NCBI GenBank assembly: GCA_949130485.1
Contig: OX422197.1
Span: 6,800,991-6,864,990, forward strand
Origin: Agelas oroides
Lineage: Eukaryota > Porifera > Demospongiae > Agelasida > Agelasidae
Length of the DNA stretch: 64,000 nucleotides
Reading direction: 5' to 3'
The translations under genes were made by a program, and so were the position numbers. The notes under the pieces are model-generated. The model had not been told where the DNA came from and did not search any database. It saw nothing but the letters and a program-made list of their open reading frames with translations. Positions 21,601 through 35,500 of this stretch are shown one piece after another (positions within the stretch are counted from its first letter, which is position 1; each line of letters opens with the position of its first letter).

Positions 21601-24344
21601 TGCTGTGTGTTGTGTGTTGTACCTGTTGTTTGTGACAGTTTAACCTCGTTTCCAGGCCTCCCAAGTTTCCTGACCTTCCTCATTTCCTGCTTTTGCTCGT
21701 TTCCTGGCCTCCCTCATTTCCTGGCCTCCCTAATTTCCAGGCCTGCCTCATTTCCAGGCCTCCTTTGTGTGTCTGTGTTGCACAGAAGCAGAAGAACAGT
21801 GAAGAATGGGGAAGACTTGGACACATTCATCACATGAATGATGTCAGGTGGACACAAGGTTGATGTAGGAGGGAGGGGGGGGGACAGTTGCATATAATGC
21901 ACTTGATCATCTGTTTGAGTGTGAATTGGTTCCTTCATGTACGTTATTCTTCCCTCTTCTCTCTCCCCTTTTCTCCTCCCTTCTTCCATCCTCATCTCGT
22001 CCTTTCTCTCCCCTCCCTCTGCTGCACACACACACACACTGGTCAGAACTTTAGACGTTCGCATGGTTGAAAACTACTTGTCTTGACTGGTAAGAACTTT
22101 AGTGCGTGCAATTTGAATATGCCTTCCTACCTTCCCTACATCCTCCTCATGTCCCCTCCTGTTTCTTGTCTAGTGGCCAAAGCCGCTACGGCTGCTACGG
22201 TTCCTACGCCACTGCACCCCCCCCCCCCCCCCCCCCCTCCCCCCCTCCTACATCCGCCTCATGTCCCCTCCTGTTTTTTGCCTCCACACCAAATGCACTA
22301 CTTGTACAATAATGGGACAAACACAAGACATGGTGAAATCATCCCTGTTCAGAATACCTCCTTCTAAAGCTAGTGTTATGGACAGAAATGCTCACACCAG
22401 TGTACCAAATTGATACTTGTGTATAAGATCCTGGTGTGAGGTTTTGTGCCAAGTACAATTATGCCAGCCTCATCTTGACGAAATGGGAGCTATGATGTGT
22501 GCAGTAGTGTTGACACTCCCCCACCCAACAACCCAATTTCTGTTCCAAATACCAGCTTTGTTTTTATGTATTTCCCTGCCCTACAGCCAGTTCAACCATT
22601 GCCATCTGTTGCCATGGGTTTTGAAGTACAGGAATCACTGGTAGTCCTCTTTCATTGTTCTGGCCTGGCTTGGAATATTCCCAGACCCGTTCAGAAAATA
22701 GCAGGCCTGCATTGGAATGAGGCTAGGATATTCTCTGTTTGCCTAGCTACATAGGCACCTGCAGAGCTGTGTGGGTACCCGGGCAAGACTTGGCTACGCC
22801 ACATTTGATGTGCAATTGCGGAAAGCGTATTTTGTCACTACACTCACTGTACGCTATACATACGCCTGTGCATGCGTAAGCACGCACAGACCACGTGTCT
22901 TCGGGTCCGGTCCTCGTGATATGAGTACGCATGATTCTAAATAACCCGGGCAATGGCCAGGTATGCCCGGGCCTGCAGGCACCTATGCCCTTAGAGAACC
23001 ACTGATTTGGTGGCAATCTCTTGGCTGTTGCAATATTGGGTACACAGGTTATCAAAGTGGGTGTGGCTACAGAGAGAAATGACAGACCTCTGTTACATGT
23101 AGCACCTGGTATTGAATTGATGGTGAATGTTGAATTGTAAAGAAGCATGTTTTGTAACATGGATGCTTCTTTTGTGTGCGTTATCCCACCCTCTCCTTTC
23201 TCCCCCCCCTCCATTTTTCCTTTCTCCTCTCCTCTTCTCCCCCTCCCCTGCTGTACACACACACACACAGTGGTTTGGAAGGCAGACACACCATAGTAAG
23301 AATGACTTGTTATTGTGCTCCAGTTTGTCGCAGGTAAGTTGGTCTGTTGATGTTGCTAACTTCACAACCATGGTATATACATTGAGGTCATCACAGCCAA
23401 GTGTACACATACTTTCCATTCCAGATTTTGTGAAGACTAAATCTGGAATGGAAAACCTGAGTTTGAAGCTACCATTGTCCTTCCCTCTATTGTCTTCCTC
23501 ATCTCTCTCTCCCATTGTTAATCTCTCTCCTCTCTTTTCTCTCCACTCTCTCCTTGTCTTGCAGCTCCAAAGTTATGAGACAAAATCCAGTACGTAGCTA
23601 ATGCCTATGTTCAAGGCTACCATTGCCCTGCCTCGTACGTACTCTTTCTCTCTTCCCCTCCCATTGTCCAAGCCTTCTTTGGCTTTCCTCTCCTCCCTCC
23701 CCCCCTCCCATAAGCCTTCCTCCTCTCCCTCTAGTTCTCACCCTTCCCTTTCCCCACTGTGATGTTACAACTTTTTCTGCAGAAAAGAAGTCTGAAATTC
23801 ATTGTTGGCAGGGAATGTCAGTGTGTGGCTAACCCGTTGTTATGGTGTTTATAACCTCAGTTTTATCTCGTATTTTCTGTTTGTATTATACCACATTTAG
23901 TTGTTAGAGGTACTCAATGTGGACTACTTAAGTCCATAAGAATGTTTGGTTGTGCATGTACTATTCTGAATAACAATGCTATTCTGAAAATGAAAAAAAC
24001 ATTCTGTAAGAATTTTTTCAGTTTAGTAGGTAAGCTTAACATGCAGAAGTAAAGCCTACAAAAAAAAAAAAAGATCCAGCCTGAGAATTGAATGTGTACA
24101 GACCCAGATTCTACATCCCCTGCTTCAATACCAGCACTCCAGGATGTGAGTCAACAGCAATTGAGAGCAGCTCACCATCACGTTTGATCCTGGCTGCATG
24201 GATCTCAGTTTCTAACTGTGCAAAGAAAAACTTCCACCGTGCGCCATTCTGGTTCCTCACAGACAAGACATCGAGCGTGCATGCATGTTCCGTATGCACA
24301 ATCCAGCTCAGAGCGATTCGTCAGGCAAGCCAGTGATCTGCAGG
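21601..24344. other. Repeat-rich spacer with candidate exon
   Basis: 21650-21770 repeats TTTCCTGGCCTCCC(T)-type units. 21950-22020 and 23180-23250 are pyrimidine-rich. 22219-22246 is a C run. 22040-22440 matches 62105-62370, and 22500-23330 matches 62810-63300 in part. At 23271-23333, between CACACAG and gtaagt, a 63-nt open segment begins WFGRQTHHSKNDLLL; the counterpart at 16955-17000 is broken by a stop. I call no gene here. Confidence 0.45.
23408..23455. repeat. Small foldback
   Basis: CTTTCCATTCCAGATTT and AAATCTGGAATGGAAA face each other across 10 bp. A related, more worn foldback lies near 10098-10152. It may be another very short MITE. Confidence 0.7.
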
Positions 24345-24414
24345 CCTCAATTGTGTGGGTGGGGCTGCATGTTTTAAATTCCAACATTGATACTGTTTAC
24401 CAAGATCAAGCAAT
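24345..24414 (+). promoter_or_regulatory. 5' box shared with the duplicated module
   Basis: GTGTGGGTGGGGCTGCATG at about 24352-24370 is the same box found 100-130 bp before the short first exons at 11333, 20142 and 58387. Here it sits about 60 bp before the ATG at 24415. The role is inferred from position only. Confidence 0.35.
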
Positions 24415-27031
24415 ATGGCGTCTGGCGGGAAAAGTGCTACCAAGGAGCCTGTGAAGCTTTCCGACTTCAAATCTATAGGAGGATTCAATGTAAGTGTCCA
24501 GCATAAGCAGAGTAATTGTTTTTTTGTTGATAACATCAAGCAGTACAGCATCAGTTGACAGTTGAGCATGAAGCAGTGTAGTTAGTTGCGTGACAGCCAA
24601 GCCCCTCTGTGGGCCACCAGTATCCTCAGTTCAGCAAGGGATCACAGTTGAACTGTTGGTACTGGGACAAGCAACTTGACAACAATGTAATCAACCAGTA
24701 CAGTTGCACAACAGCCAAGCCCCTGTATTGAGAGCAGTAGATGGTTTCCTTGTCCTTTGAGTTGAGCTTGACTCGGCTCTTACAGGCCACAGTGGTGCGA
24801 CCACTAGATGAAAAGAGTGTAGTAATTCACTGGAGAGTGAAACAGTATAATAACAAAGTAAACGCGTATGTCACCAGTCATCAGGTAGGTGCCATTGCCC
24901 ATAGTATTAGCACGTGAATTGAGTGAGCTACTGGATCATGAACAATAAGTTGAACTGTTGCTACCAGCGTCCTGTTGTGTTGGCAATTAGGCTAAAGCAC
25001 AATTTGTTCATAAATAAAATCGACACTTCAAATACATCAATGTGTTTATGACTCATCATATAGTAGGTAGGCATATGTGTCGCTTGCTCAGGCTCGCCCC
25101 AATCACTGAAAACAGTAGCACACTATCTACTTTCTGCAATACCTCAGTAAACTTTATACCTTAATTACCAATTTACACACATGAAGTTTTGTTAGTCTTT
25201 GACTGTTCAGTAGTGGCAAGTAGTATGCACTGGGTTTCATACAGAGGAAGGACTTACATGTGTGAGTGTAGCTGGTATGGTTGAAGAGCCAGATGGGGAA
25301 GGACATGCAGCTGTTGATTTCAGCTCTCTTTTAACAAACTTGGGGAAGGCCTTCCTTCCCTTATCCCGAGCTGTCCTACTGCTTGTAATTGGAGGGGTAG
25401 GACTTGGGCCTCCCACCCTGCAGTATTTAAACCAGCATTCACTTAGCAGCTTGGGGGAGGGGTTCTCAACCTAAGCAGGTTAATACCAGCCCATTATGTG
25501 TGTCGCATCTGCTCACACAATTCCCCTGAATTGGAACAGTTGGAGAAAGCTTAGCTCTAAACAGGGCGGGCAGGAGGGGTGGGAGAAAGTGACTTGCACA
25601 TCTGAGAGGCACCACAAGGTGACCTGGGCTGCTTGTACGCATGTGCATCCCTACTGACCTCTCCCCTTCAACTGCCCCAGTGTCAATTAACTGGAGTTAA
25701 ACACAGAGGTACACAGTAAGCAGTTCATTGACTTCATAAGTGGATAAGTTTGTGGCTGATAAAGTCTTGTAGTTGATTCAAGTACCCCACTTATGTGACA
25801 CTGAACTATGACGATGAACTAGTCTTGTGTTCAAAGTAGTTTCGTGCCCAGACCCCACCCATCTCACGTGAGGAGAAGCAGTGTAGAAGTACTGTGCTCA
25901 GAGAGGGCTGGGTCTGAACACTGGACTCTGTTCAAAATCAACAGTATCATATTGTCATTGTCACATGACATAGATTACATTCCATTGTGTCATGGACAAT
26001 GATATTCATGGAGCTAGCTGACCTGTAACTGCTGCATGTATGTATGAGTCAGATTGCTGGTCCAGTGGACCACCCTCCCAGTGACACACACTCACACACC
26101 CACTGCCTGGGGAGGACAAACTGTATCTCAGTCAGCCTTCCCTTCATGACAGACTCTACTAGTCTCTAGCAAATTTGTTGGATCATGTGATGCATGGCAT
26201 CCTGTGATATACTACGTATGGTTGAATAACATGTTGTGTAGAGTGGACACATGTTTATATTGCTCACTGCCTCTCTCCCCTCACTGATTACCCCAGGATC
26301 TCTCTGCAGTGGACAAGTGGAGCAAGCTAGTAAGTTTCTGACCACTCAGTGTTGTGATTATCCTGGTGTAGGAACACTTTTGTCCCCATCATAAATGATC
26401 ACCATCACAAATGGCCACACAGTGCCAGTGATGGTGGTGGTAGGAATGTGGGTACAAGTTAGCCTCATTCCCAGGCCACTCCCACCCAACCATTTGATCA
26501 CTTACAGTATGGGAAGGCCTGGAAGAGTTTCACATGTGATGTATACTGACACTGATGTCACAGAATCTGTAGAAACCTTTCTAACCTGCAACAATGAAGC
26601 TAAAGAAACTAGACAAGCTCCAGACGAGAGGGAAGACCTACCTCTAAAACATACCCAGAAGATTTGAAACAAAACTGCTAAGAGACAGCTGTGATAAAAA
26701 GCTTACAAGTTAGTAAAGTGCTTGTATGTTCTGTCCAGTGAGCCATCACACTTGGAGGTTTCAGCACTTGTATCTCAGCACCCCTTCAAAGGTAGGGCTT
26801 ATACTTATGATAGGTTTTATTCACTCATTGTAGCTCCCAGCTGGCTGTTGTACCATCTTTGTAGCTGCAACAGAATGTGAGATACAGCTCAATGGCCTCC
26901 GATATTTTGAACAGCTGACATTTTGTGATGAGGGTGGTATGCATCTTCTTTGTATCCTCCTCACCGAGAGAGTATCTCTGTTTAGACAGTTGAAGCTACG
27001 AGAGTGTGTCGTACCTCGTGTTATGAAATGA
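24415..27031 (+). CDS. Multi-exon gene of unknown function
   Basis: Four exons, all joined in phase 0, fit: 24415-24489, 24786-24884, 26297-26329 and 26834-27031 (stop TGA), with GTAAGT, GTAGGT and GTAAGT donors. The predicted product is about 134 residues. It begins MASGGKSATKEPVKLSDF, continues with VVRPLDEKSVVIHWRVK, and ends with FEQLTFCDEGGMHLLCILL and a basic tail. I recognise no domain. A weaker donor (GTACCT at 27011) would let exon 4 splice on in phase 0, and every internal boundary of the coiled-coil gene at 29565-44196 is also phase 0. The two could therefore be one long gene with this as a short form. The ATG has an animal-like context (CAATATGGCG) and lies just after the shared 5' box. 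Confidence 0.5.
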
Positions 27032-28587
27032 CAGAACAAAACACAACAGGAAGCCTCACCCTAACTTCTGGCTATTGTCAAGTTCTTTTCTTCTTCCCAC
27101 TTGATGTTACATTACAAGTGAAAACCTTCCAACCCTCCTCCTCTCCCACACTGCAAACTATCAAAAGGGATGGGCGTGGCCTGCATGATAACGAGGCTAG
27201 GTTGAAGTGTAGTCAGTAGAGAACAGTTTCACAATTATATCTGCACATGATCATGTGGGTCCTGATTGGTACCCTTGTGATCAGCAGTTCAGGGTATAAC
27301 ATATCCATATGCAGTGAGTGTATGGGGTGTAGAGGTTAGGGATTGGCATTGTTTGTGATTGCTGTGATGTTTCATAATCTTTCACCATGGTTATCATTAG
27401 CCTCGTTCCCAGGCCTCCCCCATTTTGCTGTGATGTTTCGTAATCTTTCACCTGGTTATCGTAGTACTAGGATTAACGTAAACTGGAAAAATTTTGGTAT
27501 TAAATGTTTTGTAGGCCTGCGCAGCAACAAAAGTTAAACTCATGAAGACTTTCATAAAAAAAATTCAGCCTGAATATGAGCCTCGTAGCCAGCCCTTCAG
27601 ATTCACTTATAGCACTAACATGGGGTAGCTATAAGTCCTGCTAGCAATAAACACTGGGGTAGAAGACCTTAGTAACAAACTAGGCTACAGTGAGAGTGTA
27701 GTGCGTTCATTTCACAATGTTGATTCACAGCGGTGTCCAAGTGGTCATTGACTATCTACTCTTTTCCATGCATGCCTGTGGTAAAGCCGTAAGCTTGAAT
27801 GACACTCAATCTAATAATTTCAGCTGTAAAATATTCTAAAAACCCTAGTATACAAAATGTCCTTAACATTCATTTGACATGCTTTTAACATAAATTTTCA
27901 ACTTGAATATTCTTTGATTTACAAATACTGAGATATCGTTGAATTAAGACCTGGTTATCATTAGTTTGTTCCCAGGCCTCCCCCGTTTTTGTACCTTCTG
28001 TTTGAGTTTACAAAAATACACGAAAATGGAAGAATGGCTAAAAGTGAAGAAGGCCTGGGATCATTCATCACGTGAGTGAATGCAAGGTGTACGTAGGGGG
28101 GAGAAGCTGATATTCAGATGTATACGTACTAAGCTGTTCCTTATCAGTCGAGACAAGTTGGTTTGACCGCATGAATGTCTGGAGTCCTGATCAGCAGTGG
28201 AGTGCTGCGAATGAACAATTTAGTGCATTGTTTGAGATTGCCCCCCACTCCCCTACGTCCATCTTGCATCCACCTGACATCACTCACTGACCTTTTCCTT
28301 TTTTCACCACTCTTCTGCTTACATGGATCTGTGTATTACTGTGAACACAAACGGAAGAGTAAATAACAGGGCTGTCCTAGGAATGAGGCTAGGTGATTGT
28401 AGCACTGAGGTTATTGTTGGACAATGATCTGAGGTGCGGGCAAATTTACTTGGGGAGGGGGAGGGGCTGACATTATGGAGGGTGTGAAGGTGTTGATCAT
28501 CTGTGTGAAGCACAGGAAACATTTCAGCATGATTTGAGCTATCATATCATGAAGCACTCTTGGTAATAGTGTTTTTGGTCTGCTCTT
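27032..28587. other. Spacer or intron with MITE ends
   Basis: TAGCCTC-type ends occur at 27398 and 27960 (TTAGTTTGTTCCCAGGCC), and GAATGAGGCTAGG near 28381. Around 27398 a direct repeat with TGATGTTTC(A/G)TAATCTTTCACC flanks the end motif (27362-27395 and 27431-27465). No exon is supported. Confidence 0.4.
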
Positions 28588-29455
28588 AGCTACTGTCACT
28601 GTAAGACCAAGATAATAGTCAACCTCATCTTACTCACCAGCTGAGTGTGGGATATTTATACTAGCACATTGATGGACATTGTAAATATTGGAGGGAGCTA
28701 CTGTCACTGTAAGACCAAGATCATAGTCAACCTCATCTTACACACCAGCTGAGTGTGGGATATTTATACTAGCACATTGATGGACACTGTAAATATTGGA
28801 GGGAGCTACTGTCACTGTAAGACCAAGATCATAGTCAACCTCATCTTACACACCAGCTGAGTGTGGGATATTTATACTAGCACACTGATGGACATTGTAA
28901 ATATTGGAGGGAGCTACTGTCACTGTAAGACCAAGATCATAGTCAACCTCATCTTACACACCTGCTGAGTGTGGGATATTTATACTAGCACATTGATGGT
29001 CATTGTAAATATTGGAGGGAGCTACTGTCACTGTAAGACCAAGATAATAGCCAACCTCATCTTACACACCAGCTGAGTGTGGGATATTTATACTAGCACA
29101 CTGATGGTCATTGTAAATATTGGAGGGAGCTACTGTCACTGTAAGACCAAGATAATAGTCAACCTCATCTTACACACCAGCTGAGTGTGGGATATTTATA
29201 CTAGCACACTGATGGTCATTGTAAATATTGGAGGGAGCTACTGTCACTGTAAGACCAAGATCATAGTCAACCTCATCTTACGCACCAGCTGAGTGTGGGA
29301 TATTTATACTAGCACATTGATGGACACTGTAAATATTGGAGGGAGCTACTGTCACTGTAAGACCAAGATAATAGTCAACCTCATCTTACACACCAGCTGA
29401 GTGTGGGATATTTATACTAGCACATTGATGGACACTGTAAATATTGGAGGGAGCT
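28588..29455. repeat. 108-bp minisatellite, 8 copies
   Basis: Units start with AGCTACTGTCACTGTAAGACC at 28588, 28696, 28804, 28912, 29020, 29128, 29236 and 29344. A partial ninth starts at 29452. Copies differ at only a few bases. The first unit is preceded by a CTCTTAG acceptor-like site, and each unit contains a donor-like CTGTAAGAC. The array ends about 110 bp before the exon at 29565. Confidence 0.95.
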
Positions 29456-29564
29456 ATAGCCCTCTATGCTATGATACAGGTGAAAATATTATCTACTGTA
29501 CATGTGTGGAGTGGGTGTTATGAGGGTGTTATCACTGTCTGTCTCCCCTCACTGATTCTCCCAG

Positions 29565-32500
29565 AAAGCCTCGGACCACTCTCAGTTGGAGAAAGAATGG
29601 GACGAGATGCCATGGATGGTAGGTCAGAGTACAGACATGGTTGTTGGTAGCCACCAGCTAAACTGCTCACAGCCGTTGTTATTGTTGTAATCACATTCCT
29701 CACTGAAGTATGTCAGATGATAGTAGTTACTGGCATGAGGTGGACATGTGTTGGGGGTGTGTCCTTCATGTTTCCACTCCCCTCTCCTCTACTGCCCCAG
29801 AGGGGTCCTTCAAGACGTGAAGCTGTAAAGGAGGACATTGCAAAGGTATGTTAGTCCATGTCAGCCTGCAGTGAGGAGCATGTTACATACAGACCTTATG
29901 TGAATGATGTCACATGCTATATCTCTGGATGTTATGTCATCAGCTGCGGCCATCTTCAGTGGCAAAGAGCAACGGTGAACTGTACAGTGTGACCTGTCGG
30001 TTGCCTCTGTTTGCAGGAACACATGAACCTAGCTTTATTGTCACTCTGAACGCACAAGGTGTCAACATGGCCTGCTTCTGACTGAAGCCATTAAGCTTAC
30101 GTACCTGCATGTTTCCTGAAAGTTGTGAACTCACAAACCACACTGCTATACCATTGAAATACTGCATTTTGCCACTCAAAATGGCCACTTAGTATCCACA
30201 GTTTCAGTTTACTGTTCACTGTCCATTCACTAGCAGTAACATAACTGCATGAGGTCTATCTCCTGTTCACTCATGTCTCCCCCCACACACAGTGGAAGCA
30301 GCTCACAGAGCAGGAGAAGAAGAAGGTAGGTATAATCCTCACATTGTAAAGCTAGCTCCTGGAAATCCCTACCCTCGTACCCAGGCCTTCAACCCAGTGT
30401 TTGTCACTTGCAGTACTAAAGGTCTGGTATTAATCATCTCATGCACTGATGTACCTGGATGTTAGGTGGACGTCTGGAGGCATTGCAAAATCCCCGAAAA
30501 TCCCAAACTGGTCTTTAGCCTGGATGTTTACAGCACTGTTGCAATTGCTTAAGGTTTAACCAGCTTGGTACTCAGCTACTGGCTTTGACTTAAAAACAAC
30601 ATTTTAGGAATGTGCCACGCCTCCAGACATCCACCGGATGTCGAGGTACGTCACTGCACGTGATGTGTTTTACCGAGCCTTCTCCTGGTTTAGTGCTGCA
30701 AGTGGCAGAAGCTGGTTTGAAGACCTGGGTACAAGGCTACTGCTGGCCATGTGTATGGTACAACTATTAGCTGTTGTTGACATGGTTACAACATGTGCCA
30801 ACACTTAGCAATGTAAACAAACATCCTTATGGTAGCAAAACTAATTCCAATCACAGAATTCATATTGGAATTTTAAGTAACTGTACAGGTGAAGGTATGA
30901 ATTTGTAGCCTCATTCACAGACCTTCCCCGCCTCTACTATTTGATTGCTTCCACTATACTAATATTTACAGTACACAACAAACAATCTTGAACCCTTGAT
31001 TGTAATGTCTATCCAAGAACTGGAAGGCCTGAACATTCACAACACAGTGCTAATACAACTCATTGTTCAGTACACTTGGGACTGATTAACACAAAGTTGG
31101 AATTATAACAGTCAGGCACTGCCCACCTTCTGTCTACTGACGTTACATGACATCACCACACATGATGAGATCTCCCAGGTTGTCCCCCTCTGTGTTAGCA
31201 TACTAAAAGCAATCAAATACTGGAAGTGGGGAAGGCCTGGGAACGAGACTAAGGAACTTGTTCATATTGCTAGTAGTTATATATCTTACATGTGTCTCTC
31301 GTCCATTTGCTTGTGTAGTGTGGGAAATGATGAGTATGCATTATATAGTGATGTGTGCTGATAGAGCTTGAATGTTTGAGGGGTTGTAAATAGACCTGGC
31401 CTTCCCATCCATACACCATTTCACCTTGCATGTGTATGCCACAGCAGGGTAAAGCAATTGGTTGTGTCAGTCAGTCAGAATAGAATTTTCAGCAGTTTTT
31501 GTTATGTTGCCGGAAGTCCCTGCACAAGCTGTCCTCATACCCAGACGGCAAAATCACCATCTGCAAGATTGTGTTTACGTACACTACTATATTTGCTACT
31601 ATATATAGCTATGTTTTTTGTTTGAAGAGGAAGGTGTGTAGGGTAAGTGCTCTCCTGGGCACTTCTAGTTGTGTTGTAAGAACCAAATTTTCAGCGTTTT
31701 TTTAATATCGGAATTCCCTGCATGGACTGTCCTCGTACGCAGATGGCAAAATCTTTATCTGGGTGTGAAACTGTGAGTGAAATGGTAAGACCGAGCCATT
31801 TCAGAATGTGTAGACTACTGCTTGCTACTAGCTACATGTTTAGTAGTTTAAGGAGATGGCTAAATGCTCTTCTATAGGCAGTAATTATCACAATGAAAGA
31901 ACAGTATGTGATGCTTTGTTTGACTCCCACACTGAGATTACAAGCATGCAGGGTAGAATGTAACTCTAATGCCCGGCCTCCGTTCAAATCAGTGACATCA
32001 ATGTCAAATCTTGTGTTGGTCCATGTTGCTGGCTGTGAGTGTGCACCTTTTCATGGTAGCTGTCATGCACCATGCCAGGTAGCCTCATTAGTTCATGATG
32101 GTACTGATGGTCCCATATGTAGTATTAGGTACCGCTAGTTCACGATCATACTGATGGTCCCATGTAGTATCAGGTACCGCTAGTTCATGGTCGTACTGAT
32201 GGTGACAGTATTAGTGCATTTGGTTACTGCTTGATTACTGTGTGGTACTGTGTACATGTTTATGGTGTGTACGTGTTCTCTCCATTTGTTAGCTGCTGAG
32301 ACAAGAGAAGAGAGAATTCACACAACGTAACAGACAGGTATGTGTGTGTGTCAGTGGACGTAGGTTGTCCTTGTGTTCATCAGTGTGAGTGGTGTTGTTA
32401 GGCCTGCTGGTTGAGATGAACTGTGACCATCCATTTCACTGCTTCACCTGCTGCTCTGTTTCTTGTTCCTCCTCCAGGGTCACCAAAGAGCTTATTCACG

Positions 32501-35500
32501 GGTAAGTTGGCAGTAGCTAATGTTACTTAGTGAGCAAAACTCACACAGTATGTGACTACTATAGACGGCAGATGCTGAGTGTTATGTGAAATTAGGCAGA
32601 AGAGAGTAGAAGCATGCAATGACCACATACACATTCAAACAGCTAAGCACCTGGCGCAGTGTATGTCAAGTCAAAATAGTAAAAGGGAACAACCATGTCA
32701 GTGCTTCTTATGGATGATGTGTGTGGCAGACATTGGAACATGTGCAGACACATAGTTCTATGTGTTCCATCATAGATAATAGAGCCCTAAAATGGGATTG
32801 GAAACGGGCAAAAAATTTACGGGCAAACTCGGGAAAAACGCCAATGACGTCATGTTGAATCCTCATTCTGGTGTTTCGGTTAGAAGGCGGTGCCCACTAA
32901 CAGGTGTACGATCGTTTATCTCCCGCGCGGGTCATGGAAGTAGAGGTTCTTGTGCATGGATATACCACGGTATCTACAACATTCTGGTAGAAAATTGTAC
33001 TATGCACAGTTGTGAATTGATTTTTATGCAATGTAGAAATGCTAAAATAATAGTTTCGTAGTTTTTCCTGGAAAATAAACAGGGCTACCCAATGATGCAA
33101 GCTGTCATAAAGTGTAACCATTAGCAAAGAATGTAACTGAGTGGCTTATTTCTTTGTGATACAGTACACAGTTTGATGGGAGGTCTTGAAAAGTGAAAAC
33201 TCTTGTAGTTTTCTAGAGAGATCTGTACCGTGGTTTAGGTAAAGTCTGCTGGTACAGTATTAGCAGTACATAGGTCAATGTAATGCTGACAAAACAATAG
33301 AGCTGCAGTAATTGTGTGCACTTTTCTCCAGCTTTCTGAACAGGTGCCTCCAGCTCATGCAGAGGACGTATCAATCTGTCTTAGTCGTCTTCAGGCCTGC
33401 TGATAATTTTCAGGACTCGTGAATATCCCTCCATCGCAATAGCAGTCTGCCAGAAGCCATTTGACATTCGGGGAAAGAAGAAACGCACATAACCGCCGCT
33501 CTCGCACAGTCGTATACTGCCAATGCAGTGTGCGTCAGATCACGTGACCGAAATGATGATTCGACGTAAAATTATTGCCGTTTCCAATCCCTGTTCGTAG
33601 CTCTATTATCTATGGTTCCATTACTTGCTTGTTATGTATGCAGTACCCGGCAGTTGACATCCAGAGTCCATTTTTATCTGTCTTGCTTCTGGAACTAGTC
33701 CATTTTTATCTGTCTTGCTTCTGGAACTTGTCATGTTTTACTGTCACACAATTGAACTGCCTTAATTACTTCCACTTTGCTGAATGTTGGGACCATTTGA
33801 ACTTTGACCCCAATGTGTGGTTGTTGTGCGCTCCTACTCTCCCTCCACTTCTCTCACATTGCATGCTCCTGACAGTACATACTGCACAAACTATTTTCAT
33901 TATTTCATAGTGTCAGTAAACATTCAGCATTCTGCCATTTATACTGGTACTTGAGAGGCTTGATGTTGATTACTGTATAGTGGGTATTTTTCGTGGGGGT
34001 GTATTCTTCGTGTTTTTCTCAGTCGAGTGGGGTCCACGAAAAATTAACCCACGAAGATGTGTGATTCGTATCCCCGTGTGTGTAGTTCTACAGACAGTTG
34101 TGTCCATGAAACATGTCGCTGCTACAATAGCTATCCTGCCAATAATACTGCACAACTCTCCATTGCGAGCATCTCTGGTATCAACTATAGCTAGCTTGCT
34201 TTGTGCTTGGTGGATGTCAATATCGAAAATTTCCTTTCCGCGAAAATTTAACCCGCGAAAATTTTCCATAATACAATAGATCGTGGTTCCGCGAAAATTT
34301 TGCCCTGCGAAAAATACCTGCTATACGGTACTAGAAAGACAGTATAGACACTTATCAACAGTGATGCAAGTGCTGAGAAATAAGTCTAAGGGAAACATCT
34401 GGGATTCGGCTGAGATTTGAACTCAAGACCTTCTAAATACTAGTCAGACACTCTTACCACTAAGCTGCTAGGACCCCTGGACAGGAGAGTGGAAGACAAG
34501 CTACCTGTAGCAGCAATGCCTGGTGACCTCAGCTGAAGTTTGTTTCATTCACACTCTCCCTCAAGTATTTAGTATTCAGACGGTCTTGGGTTGAAATCCC
34601 ACCTGGATCCCAGATATTTTCCGTGGGTTTCCTTCTCACTCTCTCAGCACTTCCGTCACTATACTAGCACTCTTTGAAGTTGCCTAGTAGCTACCCCTCT
34701 CCTACTTCATGTGTCAGTACAGCTCTCCCCACATCCTTGGTTTGATACAGTCCTTCATGTGCCACGCCTCCTGCATGTACTGGGGAGACACCACTGCATG
34801 ATATTGGTAGGGGTGGGGCAGGGCGCAGGGTGGACGGAGACAGCATACAGTGCACTACCACAGCTGGGTCAGTCTCCATTGTGAAGGCTGAGCATGTAGA
34901 TTTACAGTAGGTGTAGTCTAGGTAGTTGCATGCTAGGTAGAAACACCACTAACAAGTAGCCTCGTTCCCAGGCCACTCCCCCCTCCAGTGTTTGATGGCT
35001 TGCAGTGTTTTGTTTACGTGGTAGGAGAGCCTGTGGAGGAGGCTAACTAACAAGAGTGCTTCCTTCTTCATGTGCACTGATCATGCATCAGTCAGTATAT
35101 AATGAATTGAAAAGTGCATAACCACGCCCACCTTAGTGAGGTGGATGTTAATGACCCTGCACATCGGTGTAGTGTGAATTAAGATCATCATGAAGTGGGT
35201 ATTGAGTATGGTGTACTACATTTAATGTAAAATGTAACAGGCATAAATTTTTAGCAGGAATCAATTTTTGTGTGTGAATTTGATTTTCCACAGGTAGCTA
35301 GTTAGTTCAGTTTCATAGTTCATAGTGTCCAATTGCTTTCATTATCACAAAAGGACATACACTGTCTAGTACCAGTGGTACTAGTGCTGGTACTGACTGA
35401 CTCGGACACAACTGTTTGTTGGCCTCTTCTGTAGCTCACTGTAGCCTCACTGCTGGTAAAGTAGAGGACTTCTTGAGGTAGCTCGTGGCAGCTGTAGTTC

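Noticed and set aside
27529-27630. Open segment after TTTTGTAG with KVKLMKTFIKKIQPEYEP
   Set aside because: No donor follows at a useful distance and the stretch runs into MITE-like sequence; kept only as a note.
28588-29455. CRISPR-like regular repeats
   Set aside because: Direct 108-bp tandem units without unique spacers in an animal genome; this is a minisatellite.
30609-30646. Possible 38-nt exon between TTTTAG and gtacgt
   Set aside because: Its length is not a multiple of three while all neighbouring exons are phase 0, and it lies inside a MITE.
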